From positions 48,397,928-48,461,927 of the forward strand of contig NC_041019.1 of the NCBI RefSeq assembly GCF_004193775.1: a stretch of 64,000 bases of DNA, given 5' to 3'. A model generated the notes under the pieces. That model was not told the origin of the DNA. It saw nothing but the letters and a program-made list of their open reading frames with translations, and made no database searches. Position 1 is the stretch's first letter. Every line of letters starts with the position of its first letter. The DNA comes from Glycine soja (lineage: Eukaryota; Streptophyta; Magnoliopsida; Fabales; Fabaceae). The translations under genes were made by a program, and so were the position numbers. Positions 48,001 through 61,273 of the stretch are shown here, in pieces.

Positions 48001-50388
48001 CGTGCATGACTCAGATCAACAAAGGTGTGGCAAAGGAAGTCTTTTTTTATTTTTTTTTTATTTTCTATCAATCACGGGGTTCTTGATAATGGTAGGTTTT
48101 GCAACCCCAACGTATGTCAACTTTATTATCGTGCAATATTGCAGCAATATGGGAGTCTAGTAGTCTACCCATTAATTCCGATACCCAACAGAAATGACGT
48201 ACAGATATGAAAATTGTTAAAATAGTACTCACACCTCATTTTTAATTGAAGGATGTTAGCAATCTATACATAAAATTTAGGACAGAAAAATCAATAGATT
48301 TTTAGTGTAATTAATTCTTATTAAGGATACTATAGTTATTTAAGGTGTAATTTTAAAAAAAAATTATATATGTTGTGTAAAGTTTGGGGGTAAAAAGTAT
48401 TATATAATTTTTTTAAAAAATTAGAAGGATTACTAATGTATTTGATTGAGATGATAGAAATAGAGAAGATAAAGATAGATTTAAATTAAAATAGAATATA
48501 AGATAATGACAGATCTAAGATCTTGAATCAATGGAAAAATTTTTCTTAAAAAAATAATATTTATCATATATACGAAGATAAAGACATGAATAAAGATATA
48601 AAATGAACAGAAACAATATCATATAATTGGATTTAAATACAAAGATAAGAGGTATAAAATACAAAGTTTTAAAATAAATATTAATCATTTCTTTTAAAAA
48701 AAATATATGCATTTACTTACTTTATCATGTGAAAGGTTAAGGGTTCAGACACATAAAATTAGGAAAGTAAAATATAATTTTAAAATTAATATTAGTGATT
48801 TTATTAAAATGAAGGAGTGCATTTAACCACCTTCACTTTCAAATAAGTTCGTCACTTCTGTAAGAGATATGAATCCCACATGAAATGCACATTATTCTTT
48901 CTCTATTTCTCTATTTCTCCCCCTCTCCCTAAACCTAAATAATCTTGAAAGTAATATATTTGTAAAGACTAAAATGAGAAATTTGTATATTTATAGTAAC
49001 TAAAATAAAATAAAAATATTGTACATTTATAAGGACTAAAATAAAAAATTACATATTTATTATATATAAAGAGAAAAACTTATATATCAGTCTTTGTTAA
49101 TTATGAATTAGTTTTCTTGAGTTTAAAAAATATAATATTATTGTAAAAAAAATTTAAAAATATTATTTAAAATTTATAAAATAATTAGAATTCTTAATTT
49201 GTATTTTAATTAATATTCACAACTATTAAAGAATATACAACAAGTAAGTTTATAGTAAAATTGTTCATGTTAGTTTAATGTTCAATTGATTTATAAATCC
49301 CTGAAAATTTTGATAATTAATTAATATTTATTTTTAATTGGATCCTTTTGTTACAAAAAATTCATGACGGAGACATCTTTGAAAACAAATACAAAATTGA
49401 AAAAAAAAGTAATTAGGAACATAACTACAAATTTTCAAATATATAATTCATCAGGATCTTGCAAACTATTAATTCTCAAATTCTCTCCATGCTTTCATAG
49501 GAATCTTCTTAAGCCTATGTACGATGCTTTCGAATTCAATATTGTCATTTTTGCAAGTTTGCATCAAGTATTTTCACAATATCTCCAAGACGATATTCTC
49601 ATATTTTCAGGTTAGTATTCTCATTTTTGTAGATTTTGAACTTACTATTCTCAACTTCTGCTTGTTCTTTAACCAAAAATTTTAACCTTACAGGTCCACT
49701 TAATTTAAGTATTTTTTCACAAGTATAATAAAATTTCATCGTAAAACAACATTGCTATAAAATCACACAAACTTAAAAAAAACAAACACCACAAGCATCA
49801 ACACTTTGACTGCACTTTTCATCTTCTCTTCTCTTATATAGGTTCTTTTTGGACAGACCTTTCAATTAAGTGATATAAGTATATTCAATCACTGTATAAT
49901 TCTCACTTGACCATCTCTTGCAAGTAATGACCTGTGCACTAAAATCCTGGTAAACGACTAAACCACCAGAGGTTCGCTACCTGAAAACCACCAAACATTC
50001 TATATTAGGCTTCTTATTATCGTACATATATTGTTTCTTTTTGAGTTGGTGCTGAAAAATAACACATATCAAATGCTACAAAATAATACATTTTTAATCA
50101 TTAAAGTGCTTAAAAAGTTATCTTTTATTCAAATATTTTATGTTTAATAATATAATTATCTATATTTATATTCATTTTCAAATCCAAATTCAGTTTGTCT
50201 AGTCTATTAAGGTCCATCCCTAAATAACTATATTTTTTCAAATCATCTTTTGCATTAATTATTTTTTATTTAAATACCCAGTTATTTTATAATAAATATT
50301 GTGTATTAACACTAGTACATTAATTAATTAAATGGAAAAAAATTATGAGTCTCAATAATTTTAAAAGTAATTTTGAAGAAATAATATA

Positions 50389-50635
50389 CTACTTTTGTTC
50401 CTTTTTATTTGTCTTTTAATATTGTTTTAAAGAAATTAAAAAATATAATAAATTTTTTATTCTAATAAAATACTTGCAAAATCTCTTATTATACGCTTTT
50501 CTCTTTCCACTTCACAATAAATAATACACGTGTAAATTAATTAAAGATGAAAAATAAATAAAAATATAATTAATAAAAGAGTAATTAATTTGATTTTAAA
50601 CTTCACAAATAACAAATAAGTGAAACAACAAAAAG
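50389..50635. mobile_element. Stowaway-like MITE, 247 bp
   Basis: The left end CTACTTTTGTTCCTTTTTAT and reversed right end CTTTTTGTTGTTTCACTTAT are similar, with TA on both flanks (50387-50388 and 50636-50637). AT-rich, non-coding. The inverted repeat is imperfect, so this is a moderate call. Confidence 0.5.
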
Positions 50636-52139
50636 TATCCAAAAATTTGACCATTAAAAAAGTAGAGTAAATTATTAACCAATTTAGTTCTATTTAATTA
50701 TATTAGCTAACGAGTTTAAAAGTGTTAGAATTACTCAAAAAAGTCATACATGTAGGGATAGAGAAAGCATTATTTTAGACAGAAGAATTTGTTATGTATA
50801 ATGACAGTAATTCTAAAAGAATAACTAAAGATTTAATTCATATAATCAAAACAAAGAACACATCCCAATGATATGAGTTAATAACTTACTTATTTTACAG
50901 TAAATATGTTCGTGATTTGCGAAGTTTCACTCCGAATTGGGCATCTATGTCTTTGAAGAGGTCAACGCTAAACAGTATTGTCGTGTGCTTCGCTATTTCT
51001 ACCATTTTTAATTCTAATACGTCAAGCTACAATAGAGTGTGGGTGAGCCTATAAATTCGGATCAAACTTCGTTTTTATTTTCTTTCTTACAAAAGTCCCA
51101 GTATTTTCATTTCAGAATGAGTATGTCTGTCGTTTTATACCAGTCTTTGCTAAATTATTTACAAATGGAATTATTAAAATATTAGAAATCTCGCACCATA
51201 TTAGTAAAAGTATTAGGTATCACGCAATTCGATCGATCCTTGCGTATATGGATATCTCATTCCACGTATCAATGAAAAATATCATTTACATGGAGTTGTT
51301 TCGTGAATTTATTTTTCTTTTTTGCAAAATTAATTAAATAAAAATAACCAATTTAATTATTTAAATCTCTTAATTTTATTTAACTAATTTTCTGTTTCCA
51401 CTTTATATAAAACATACACCTCAAAAGCCACGTCCTTATTTTAAAATAAATAGATGTTGGTGAACCTGTAGGATTTGGACTTTATCTGATATGGCCCAAT
51501 GTGGGCTTAATCTGCAAAAATTCATCGAAAACTCAAAAAATTGAGCTTTTATAGGATTTGGATTTCATATTAGGCTCAAATTGTATCTAGGCTTTTTGGC
51601 TCAGTCCCTTGTACACTGCAACCCGCATCGAACTAGCCCATTTTGGGTTGGGTTGATAACATGAATGGAAGCTTGAAAGCTTATTGAAGATTTGATTTAT
51701 GTAGTTTTGATTTTGCATGCCATGTAATTGTGAAAATAAAGTTGTAGTAGTTTAGGAAATATATATGCTAATTGCCTTTGATTTTCCTTTTTTATTGCAT
51801 GATTGTGTATTTGTGTGTGTATGCATCAAGGGTAGAAATTCTTTGATGATAGGCTAACTCAAGCACTCTGGAATGTAAAATTAAAGTTCAAAATATGTTT
51901 GAAAATTGAAAGTTCTAATATGAAGGGAAAAAAATAATCGATTAAGTGAATAATTAATTATCTTGTGTCATGTGACTTAGGATTTATAGAGGTGCACATA
52001 TAATCAATTAACCAGGTAAGATAATCAATTATTTAACCCCTGACAAAATTCTTTCTCACACAGATTATCTCATAAAATTATGATCAATTTACGACTCAAT
52101 TCCATTTGTTAATTTGTTTGTGCTAAAGTTTTGGATGAA

Positions 52140-52590
52140 AGTTATATATGTAATCTATAACTTTAATGCAAGTTATGTACGAACAATTAAAAAAAGTTTT
52201 AATTAATTTATGTTTTACTTGTTAAATGCTACTTTTTCATGTTATGCAAAACTCATAATTTTTTTTAATCATAATATAAGTTCCCTTCATTTTATTAATA
52301 GTTTTCTATCATATATTATTTAATTATCACTAGTATCTTCTATGCTGTATAGATTACATATACAACAACAAAGTTATATAGGTTATATATAACTTTAATG
52401 CAAGTTATGTACGAACAATTAAAAAAATGTTTTAATTTTTTATTTGTTACTTGTTAAATATTACTTTTTCATGTTATTCAAAACCCATATAATTTTTCTT
52501 TTTTATTATAATATAATTTTTCTTCATTCTATTAATAGTTTTCTATCATATATTATTTAATTATCACCATACAGTATCTTCTATGTTTAT
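52140..52590 (+). repeat. Two-copy tandem duplication, period about 232 bp
   Basis: ctttaatgcaagttatgtac recurs at 52161 and 52393, and the following 200 bp match with small indels, including tagttttctatcatatatta. No coding content. Confidence 0.85.
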
Positions 52591-54426
52591 TGAAATTTGG
52601 TAAATAATACAACTAATTACGAAGAGAACCAGATACTCCATTTCTCCTCAAGACCAAATTAGATGAAGGCAGTACATAATTTAATTTAAAAATCAACAAA
52701 GGGAGAACAATAATCTTGGTTTACTAGTGTATAATGACATTATTGAGAATTTGACATATATTTTTAGTGACGCGACATTAATGTCTACATACATAAATTC
52801 TTTCCAGAATTATATGGGTAGAGTCCCTCTTGCCAGGTCCACATTCAAAGCTCCTCCTTTCACCCACCAAAGTTAGGAAATATGTGTCAGCTTCACTTCA
52901 CACTTTTCATACAAAAGTATAAATTAATATAAATTAAATCGCATTATTTGGAAGTATTGTTGACTCATGCCACTATACAACCAATAAGCTTAATTACCAA
53001 AATATATGTAAAAATATTTAATTTGCCTATCTGAATAGCTGACAAGTTATAAGTATCATAGGACCACTCAAATAATGTCTTTGGTCGTCGAGAAAAAAAA
53101 AAAAGATGATTGCAACTTAACGTATAAATAGTTGACATTTGATTCAATTTTGGAATAGAACCAAACTTATGATAGAATCATGAGATGGTTTAAAAATCAT
53201 TAGTGTAGTACCAGTAGTAATAATTTTTACATACTGCATAAATTATTTTTATACAAACTCAAATTAGTAGTAATAAACAAAAAATTGTTATTGACTCATA
53301 CGAATTACAAATCCGTAAGGATTCGTAATACATATTGATTCATCAAAGGAAAATTTTTGAATTATTCCAAATGGTCTGGGTGTGCAAGTATATTGGTGGG
53401 TGCAAGAAGTAAAAGTGGGGTTGCTGAAACTTTGTTCATTTTTAAAACGGCAAACACAATTTCATTTGATATTTTGCATTTCCAAACCTTGTTGTGCCTT
53501 CTTTATTGACCAGTGGAAAAAGCATCAATTTTCTACCAAAAATGAAAAAAGAGTCTAGATTGGAAGATGAAGTTGGTTCGCCTCACGCGCAACAACAGTG
53601 TCCTCCTCCATCAGTGTCGCTGCTTACCACTATCAACCGAACACCTAACACGCATCGAAGCACTTTGTTTGGTAATATTGTTCGTACCAATACATTGTAT
53701 TTAGGGTTTTTTATTGTCTCTCACAGAGCCAACATCATCTTACCCTTATGATTCTTTGCATTTCCTTTGTTTCGTTAACAGAGTATATTAATTTTTGAAT
53801 AATCATAACACTATGGAACACAAAAAAGATACCTGACCATTTAGTTTTAATTAATCAATGTGCATTACGAGTGAAAAAAAAGAAAATGATAGTGTTATGC
53901 ATGTCATAGTACACAGAGTCTTACATGTTAAACCTCATTTTATCTAGTGCATTTTCATTCTTCAAAATACATGAGTGTTAAGCCTTTTTTATAATTCGGT
54001 ATCAGAATTGACATTAAAATTGTTAGAAAATCATTTCTATTTTACCAATTTCATTTATATCAATAGTCTAAATATAACTTTGCCTCTTGTCAACACTGAA
54101 TGATACATTAAAAAAAACATCATATCCATCATGTAGTGTTACAACATTGGTTTGTTTATGTACTTCATTAAGTATCATTTATATACATGTTGTCTATTAC
54201 GAAAGAGTACATCCCAATTTAATATGTCAGCTTTGTTCTGTTACCTCTTGAAATTGACTTTTCTGCAAATTATGTGTGCCGCAGTTTTATTAATGTGATT
54301 ACACTTGTGTATTGATTAGTTCTTCTGTTTCAATTCTTAATATATATAATAGTGGACACATTGTACATGCAAAATAGATATGTCATCTGCATTTTTATGT
54401 GAGGCTAAGAAGGAACTGGTCATTTA

Positions 54427-54505
54427 TGTATAACATTGTATAATAGTATTAGGTACAACATTAATGTCAATTTTGTTATAACATTGTATAATAGTATTAG
54501 GTACA
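54427..54505 (+). repeat. Short tandem duplication, period 48 bp
   Basis: ataacattgtataatagtat followed by taggtaca occurs from about 54429 and again from 54477. It lies in the presumed upstream part of the decayed B3 gene. Confidence 0.85.
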
Positions 54506-54924
54506 TATTAATCTGCTTAAATGATTGTTTTTGTATCAAGATTTAATGATGTCAAGTTTTTAACTCCATATGGAGTTCAAAATTGATGAATGATCTGCAA
54601 ACAAAGTTCTATGAATTGGTAAAAATAATGATGCAGATCACAAGAACTGAAGAGGAGATGTTCAACACCCTTCTTGCAAAGGATTAGGTCAACCATTTAT
54701 TATGCCATTACTTTCATTTCGAGTTAACATATCATTTTTTAATCATTTTGCTACACCTAACCAACCAATTAGTCTTATTCTAATGTTACACCTATTTAAA
54801 ATGTAGACTTATGGTGAAGTTAGTAGGTCGTTTGCCATTAGATGAAAGGACCAGATTGAACATCACTCGCATTTAGTAGACAAACATGACAATATGCATG
54901 ATGTTGTCTAAAACAAAGATTTGA

Positions 54925-55488
54925 TTAGCCCAACCATTGTGCATGGATGGACAACACTAAGGACTTTCTATGGACTCAAGGGAGATCACCAAGTGACATT
55001 AACCCATTATGGTCAGTTTCTCTTCTTGCTGACCATATTCAAAACCAGCCGTGATGCAAAAAAATTTCCAAAATGAGACTCATTATACTATCAAGTGCCG
55101 AATTCTATCACTTCCAAGGTGCTTCCGAATGAATACAAGGTTACATGTAGCAGCTTGGTAAGTTACTTAGCTATATACTCAAGTAATTCAAAAATACCTT
55201 TATCTGTCAATTTTTTTTATCATCTCATATCTCACATTAAGTTATTGTTTATGTTAGGATGTTCCAAGTAGTATATATTACTTTATGAAAGACAAAAGGT
55301 TCACCCATTTGATTATAGAACATTGTGTCGAATATCACATTGTTTATAATGATTGACAAAAGACAACAAAAATTGGATCCGGCTGGAGAGCTTTTTCCAA
55401 AGCTCAAAGCTTCAAGCCTGACATGGAAATAGTCTTTGAATTTCCTAATCCAAATGTGAACTATGATTTGCTTTGGCCATGTTTATAA
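54925..55488 (+). pseudogene. B3 DNA-binding-domain gene, REM-like, disrupted
   Basis: Two exons split by a GT-AG intron (about 55158-55257). The first encodes HGWTTLRTFYGLKGDHQVTL then THYGQFLFLLTIFKTS and ends VTCSSL; the second runs DVPSSIYYFMKDKRFTHLII, then KIGSGWRAFSKAQSFKPDME, then IVFEFPNPNVNYDLLWPCL and a TAA at 55486-55488. The closing GWRAF...F.....VFEF pattern is the C-terminal half of a plant B3 domain; the first exon resembles the N-terminal B3-like half of legume REM-type proteins. Two in-frame TGA codons (55074-55076, likely a former Trp; 55354-55356, likely a former Arg) break it. An upstream exon may remain near 54634-54687 (ITRTEEEMFNTLLAKD). Family assignment is from motif memory. 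Confidence 0.7.
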
Positions 55489-56142
55489 ATTTACTACAAT
55501 TTCAAAGTCACAATTGTAAATTTTTGTAAATTGCACACTTATTTGGTTGTCAAGCTTTTGCTACAAACAATGTCTTCAACATTATGACTTTGTTATTTCC
55601 ATTTTGGTATATAATATTTTTTTCCTTTTTCCTCATCCTCAAATGGGTTTATATATGCTGATGATTCGTTTTTGAACTTATATTAATTTTTACCTCATTT
55701 ACTTGCTTTTAAATTTAATAAATAACAATATTGTATAATATTATAACTGTATAGTCCACACTTGTATTATAATTTTTTGTCTTTCAACTTACTCGTGTAA
55801 ACGCATGGGTACTGAACTAGTTTAATGTAATAATTGTCGAGGGAGGTTTTCCACTTTGGAGGTGCGACTTCACCCATCAAATCATCAATACCTACTTACT
55901 TAGGTGGTTCTCTCAAGTAATTCATAATGTGTAATTTTTTTTTCTTCTTTTAATTTGCAGTAAAATTTAATAAATTTCATGTGAAAAAGAAATAAACCAA
56001 ATATAAATTTAAAACAAGGATAAAAATATGGAGCATTGAATAATAAAATGCCCATTACAACAAGGTGGTGCAGAAAATAAATTAAAATGGTAGTTGCATT
56101 ATTATCAACGAATACCAGACCCAACACTCTTTGAATTATGAA
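55489..56142. other. Spacer between B3 relic and Mutator-like element
   Basis: No gene or repeat resolved. It would hold the 3' flank of the former B3 gene. Confidence 0.5.
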
Positions 56143-56151
56143 TAAACATAT

Positions 56152-58209
56152 GGGTAAATATTCAATTTAGTAATTGAATTTGTAATGAGCTTAATTTAGG
56201 CCCATAAATTATGAAAAAGTAGAATTGTTTCTCAATTTATAAAAAGTGTAACAAATTCGTGTCTATTTTTTTCATTAAATGAAACTGTCAAACTCGCATG
56301 GTATTGTTGGATCTATTTGATAGTGAAAATTTTTCTAAGTGCTACTGAGTCGAATGGACTACTTTGTCAGGAGATTTCTCTTTGTTTTTTACTACTTGGG
56401 TAACACTGAAAGGGGTCAACAATTGTTACTCATTCTCACCAATTCAAAAAGAAAAAAAAATCCTTCCCTTTCTATCCCCCTCTCTTCTATCTTCCATCGA
56501 GATTTTTCTCTAAAGAGAAACATTTAAGACTTCATATAATATTTGTGTTTAAGATCAATTTTGCAGAAAAATATTTTTCTAGGATCTATTGAATCCTATG
56601 AAGAATAAATGAAGTCAAGATCTAAAATTTCTCAATTGTCATCAAAAGAAGAGCTTTGTTGCACAAACTAGCTCTAACAAAAAGAAAGTGACTTCTTGTT
56701 GTAGTGTTCGATATGGAAACGAGAAAGAGTGGAATCTATACATGAAGAAAGGATGTGCATTTAATATAAACAATAAATGCTCTAGCAACCACATTTATCA
56801 AACAAAGAACACATGAAGAATTCTACATGTGTGTGAGACACTGGACACTTGAAGATGAGGCCTATATATACTAGAAGTATTAAAGATATGAAAATCAAAT
56901 TTTACGTGAAAACATTCATTTTTATTTATGTAAAAAAATTATGTATATTCTTGTAAAGTTAGAAAAAACTCTCAAAATACATTGACCATATTGAGAGAAA
57001 AAACTAAGTACTAATTATAAACATGTCTTTAAGACAATCATAGATTTAATCATTGTGCAAACACAACCAACAAATGTATTTTGATTTGTTTAGAGCCAAC
57101 AATGCCTAGGTATAGACAAAGAATACTGAGTGTTGATCAAGCTTGGGGTAGAGATTGATTTGTGAAGTCAGAAGTGGTCATAACATAATACTTATAACTT
57201 GTGAAGTTAGTGGAATTTGGTGGTTTGTCAAGAACTTGATGTAGTTTCAATGGTAGAGACAAACCAGTATAGCCTCATACGCCTTATCTTTATTTCCTTT
57301 CTTTTTGCTTTAATTGACCTGAGGTTTGAATTTGCTTTTAGACATTTGAAAATATATTTTGCTTCGCAAATCATCTTTAATTGTCTGACTATGTTTTCAA
57401 AAATTTGTTATCTGTTTTACAAAATTTTTCTTTCAAATGAAAACTTTATTTGATTTAGAAAAGGCTCTACAAATTTCTAAAATCACAATTCAATCCTTTT
57501 TCTTGTGATATTTGCCTTTTATGTCATTGCTCTTCCTCTCTGACACGTGTTGACAAACTCACTTGTAAGAATTTGCAACATTGAAGGAGATTTCATGAAG
57601 CAAGCTCCACGAGCCACCACATAAGGAAGCCTAACACCACACTCTAACCCAAAACCTTAAGGCTCAAGTTTATGGGTCTTCTCCTCACTTATATGGTACT
57701 CAACCTTTCCACTTCTACCTGATGTGGGACTTCACCTCACACTTGTAACCCAACACTTACATTATTCAATTGCAGCCATGATTGGCCATTCTTTGAGCTT
57801 TTGGACCTAATTATATGGAAAATGATTTTGATTAAAATTTTAAAACATTCAACTAATCCTCAATTAAAATTCAAAACTATATCTAGTCAATATTTTGTCT
57901 TTGTTGGGGGAAGAGGAAGTAGCCATTGGATTTCAATGAATATATTTCTTCATGCTCTAAAAAAGGACATTTCGAGTTTACTCACAAATTAGTCCTTCGA
58001 AATTTATGATAACAATTTTGTTCATCCCAGTAGCACATACAACAAAATTTTCACTATTGAATACTTCCAATAATGTCACGTAGGTTTAACCTTTTCATTT
58101 AACTGGAAAAATAGATGGTGAGACATATTTGTTACACCGTTTTACAAAATAAGGGACACAATTTTATTTTTCCATAATTCAGGGACACAAGTAAATTTAA
58201 TATTTAGCC
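56152..58209. mobile_element. Long-TIR Mutator-like element, 2058 bp, perfect 9-bp target duplication
   Basis: The left end GGGTAAATATTCAATTTA pairs with the reversed right end GGCTAAATATTAAATTTA. Inverted similarity continues for about 200 bp (56152-56365 against 57990-58209), including aatgaaa, tagtgaaaatttt and gtgctactg. The flanks are TAAACATAT at 56143-56151 and 58210-58218. The 9-bp duplication and long TIRs identify a Mutator-like element. No transposase is visible; the middle contains a TRIM-type solo LTR. Confidence 0.9.
57590..57755 (-). mobile_element. TRIM-type solo LTR or fragment
   Basis: On the minus strand it starts TGTTGGGTTACAAGTGTGAG at 57755 and continues GTGAAGTCCCACATCAGG, a very common short-LTR signature in plants. 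No internal region, primer site or partner LTR follows; the other boundary and a target duplication could not be fixed. It shares about 30 bp with the mini-LTRs at 10656-10738 and 12194-12277. Confidence 0.7.
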
Positions 58210-58218
58210 TAAACATAT

Positions 58219-59105
58219 TATATATAAATAGCCAAACCCCGATTTATAATTGCATTAAAAGTTAACAAAATTGAACATGATTTGATGCAGTTTAACTTGA
58301 GTTTGATTCAATAGATTTTGATTCGATTAGTTTAAAAAATATTAATAAATTGATTTGATTTAATTTAATTAGCTAGTTCCTTTTTTTTTTTTTTGTCAAA
58401 TTCCAGTTCAACTTGCGATCTTTCATTTATTTGGAGGGTTTGAACTCAACTATCAAGTAGTTTATAACAATCCATATACTTGTTTTCATCAACCGTATTA
58501 GACCTTGTGATTACTTCTATTAAATATTTATGAGCATGCATTTACATTTGTTTAGTTGGATTGATTTGGTAGACAATTAAACAAATAGAGAAACGTGATT
58601 TAGAAAGAAAAAAAAAAGAAAATTATCATCTTGATGAATTAGGTATAGGGGAGAAAGGAAGAATGTGCACAAGGGTCCTAGATTATGTTTTTTTTAATTG
58701 ACTTGATGAATCAACCTGAATATTTGTTAGTGGGTTTGGATTGACAAAAAAAATATTGAAAAACATGAACCAAGCCAAACTATTTAAAATTGATGAATCT
58801 TTTAAATATAATCCAAACTATATTAAATAAATTTGAAATTGAGGTTGTGGATATACGAGTGAAGGTCCGAATCACGTTAAGTAAATTTGTGATTTTTTTT
58901 TATTCCATTTATAGTGTAGTGTCTTATTTTTAGTTGTATGATTTTTGGGTAATAAATATGAGTATGATTTTTTCCCAATAGTTAGTGCTGTATCATTTAT
59001 CATTTTTTCTTTTTGGCTCACTGGGTTATCGTGAAAGAACAATAAAATGGTTGGCTCTTTAGCTCAAGGATTCAAAATCATGAAACAACATTGTCTTGAT
59101 CATTT
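58219..59105. other. AT-rich spacer
   Basis: No feature recognised before the RPB1 fragment starts. If more of RPB1 was once here, it is no longer readable. Confidence 0.5.
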
Positions 59106-60170
59106 CTTTATCCACATACAAAATCATCACAAGAGAATTATATATTCAAAATCAAGCAGTTGTCCCAAAGGCTTAACTTAATTGTCTGTAACTTCACCAT
59201 ATAGTGCTGATTTTGACGGGGATGAAATAAATATGCATGTTCCTCAGTCTTTTGAAACCAGAGCTGAGGTGTTGGAGCTGATGATGGTGCCTAATGCATT
59301 GTGTCACCACAGTCAAACAAGCCAGTGATTAGAATTAATTGTCCAAGATGCACTTTTAGGATGCAGAAAAATCACCGAGACACTTTCATCACAAAGGTAA
59401 TAGTAATAAGTGAACTTTTCTATTGTTTGCAGTTCAGTTCAGCCTCATGGATTTTATACAGGCTATTTAGATGTCTGATTAAACCTATTTCTTTTTCCTT
59501 TTAACAAGGATGATTTATGAACATATTGATGTGGTGGGAAGATTTTGAAGGGAAAGTTCCTACTCCTGCAATATTGAAGTCTGAACCATTGTGGACAGGG
59601 AAACAAGTTTTCAATCTCATCATTCCTAAACAATTAAATTTAATTAGATATTTCTGGCTGGTACATTGAGAATGATACCATGGTCAGAATTGAAAAGGGG
59701 GAACTACATACTGGAACATCTACCAGAAGTCTCATTCATGTAATTTGGTATGCAGCTTCAGTATATAATATAATAATTATATAAATATATCTACTTGAAA
59801 TTACAAGAGGAATTAGATTATGTAATGGTCAATCTACCTTTACAGCCTCATCCGCAGGAGAGGGATTGTTTTCTATTGATCCAAACTCCAACTCTCAAGT
59901 GACCTTGTTAAATAATTTTATAATTACAACGTTGTTATGAAGTGCTTTCTATAATAGTGGTGAAACTTTGTGGCACTGGAAAATGTTTCAATCAGCTCCT
60001 TTCTTCTTTGTTTACTTCACTGAATGTTTACTTGAATACAGGAAGAGGTTGACCCTGATTCAGCTCAGAAATTTCTTGGTCATACTAAGTGGCTTGTAAA
60101 CTACTGGCTTTTGCAGAATGCTTTTAGCATTGGAATTGGAGACGCAATTGCTGATGCTTTTACTTAGGAG
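59106..60170 (+). pseudogene. Partial RNA polymerase II largest-subunit (RPB1) gene
   Basis: RPB1 is the catalytic subunit of RNA polymerase II; an intact gene would encode a protein well over 1500 aa. Only an internal stretch remains. Seen in order: [20 protein letters not shown] (the active-site NADFDGD block, Asn changed to Ser), [99 protein letters not shown] and EEVDPDSAQKFLGHTKWLVN followed by YWLLQNAFSIGIGDAIADA. Introns persist (59397-59508 and about 59749-60041), so this is a genomic duplicate, not a retrocopy. Lesions include a one-base loss near 59294, a 4-bp insertion near 59335, loss near 59376 and TAG near 60165. It ends at or just past 60170, where LTR sequence begins. Confidence 0.9.
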
Positions 60171-61000
60171 TGATAATGAACTCAACTAATTCGAAATAAT
60201 TCGAAACTCAATTTGATAACTGTTTACGCTGAAATTTGGTAAACAACCGCTAGTCTAAGTTAATTGCTTGCGAGATCAACTAGTGAATCTCAGGAGCATG
60301 TCATTTGTGTTTTTTGCGTTTAAATGTAAAGCTTTTGAATGTTCATCATTGCAACAAACATTCACTGGTTCGAAATTTGCAGAAAGGAAAATTCTTTGAC
60401 AGAATCGAAATGCTGAAAGTAACTTGACAAGGGAAGATAAATTGCAGAATTAAAAGGCTCAACGAGTTCATTCGATCGAATGAACCATTTAAAAGACAGG
60501 AATTCTAAAGTGAAATGAAAAATGCATTGCATTTGAAATGTAAAGTTTACAGAAACTTAAAATGGTTCACAAACATACATTCTCCTTGCGTACTCGTTTC
60601 TCTTTGCGCTGGGTACTTTGAGTATATAAGGATTTGTATAAATGATTTGCGACCCCGAAATCTGACTAACAACTGCTATATATAGACATTTAAAAATAAA
60701 CTGCCCTAACGGTCGAACATTATCCTAACGCCAAGTGTCCTGCTACGTACACCTGGCATACACATAACTGCTCCTTAGAACGGTTATCCACATTGCTCGA
60801 AGTCGAACTGATTTTGTGAAGTTTTGTCAAAAATTACGCTAAGTCCAGAAATCTTGCTGCATTGCCTTCGACTCGACCATACGCCCGCTCGACTCGCCCA
60901 ATGGTTCGAAGCCTACCTTCTTGTCTTTTCGATTCGAACAGTATCTAACAAAATTCGTATTTAGAGCATATTTTTAGCTCATAAAAAATATGGGCTAACA
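60171..61000 (-). repeat. Presumed 3' LTR of the retrotransposon carrying the PMD gene
   Basis: On the minus strand it starts TGTTAGCCCATATTTT at 61000, directly after a purine tract (TTTTTTGGGGGCAATT, 61001-61016), has a TATA box (CTATATATAG, 60676-60685) and ends near 60171 (...CATTATCA). TG...CA ends and about 830 bp fit an LTR. The left limit is uncertain between 60171 and about 60222 because the first bases could still be decayed RPB1. No partner LTR is inside the window. Confidence 0.65.
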
Positions 61001-61273
61001 AATTGCCCCCAAAAAATGTCTGCTTCGATTCGAGATCGAAGGAAGATGAGAAGTTGACATTTTTTCTCTTCTTCTACCAGTTTTCCTGAAATGGCGTCAT
61101 GATCGCACGTTCACTGATAACCGTCGCCTCGATTTCCCACTACCCATCATTAATTCCACCTTTCTAGGCAGAGTGGGACACGTGTCATGCTGGGGAGCTA
61201 AAAGGGAAATCTGATGTGATTGATTTCTGACCCTTGATTCTTATTATACTGTTTTTCCCTTTTTTTAAAGTGA

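Larger units (their letters stand above)
44659..54924. other. 10-kb AT-rich gene-free stretch
   Basis: The left end is the promoter side of the GARP gene. Beyond that I find no conserved protein, RNA gene or large transposon. Listed separately: a CT repeat, a Stowaway-like MITE and two short tandem duplications. Open frames such as 47903-48160 or 53494-53751 lack motifs and splice context. A short direct repeat of aattcatagttgatag lies at about 46902-46930. Confidence 0.55.

Noticed and set aside
53494..53751. 85-codon frame with MPSLLTSGKSINFLPK start as a gene
   Set aside because: No homologous motif, and composition similar to the surrounding spacer; it could at most be an untranslated or lost exon of the B3 relic.
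57801..57992. Frame starting MDLIIWKMILIKI as a small gene
   Set aside because: Runs into the TIR of the Mutator-like element and has no motif, splice context or codon bias.
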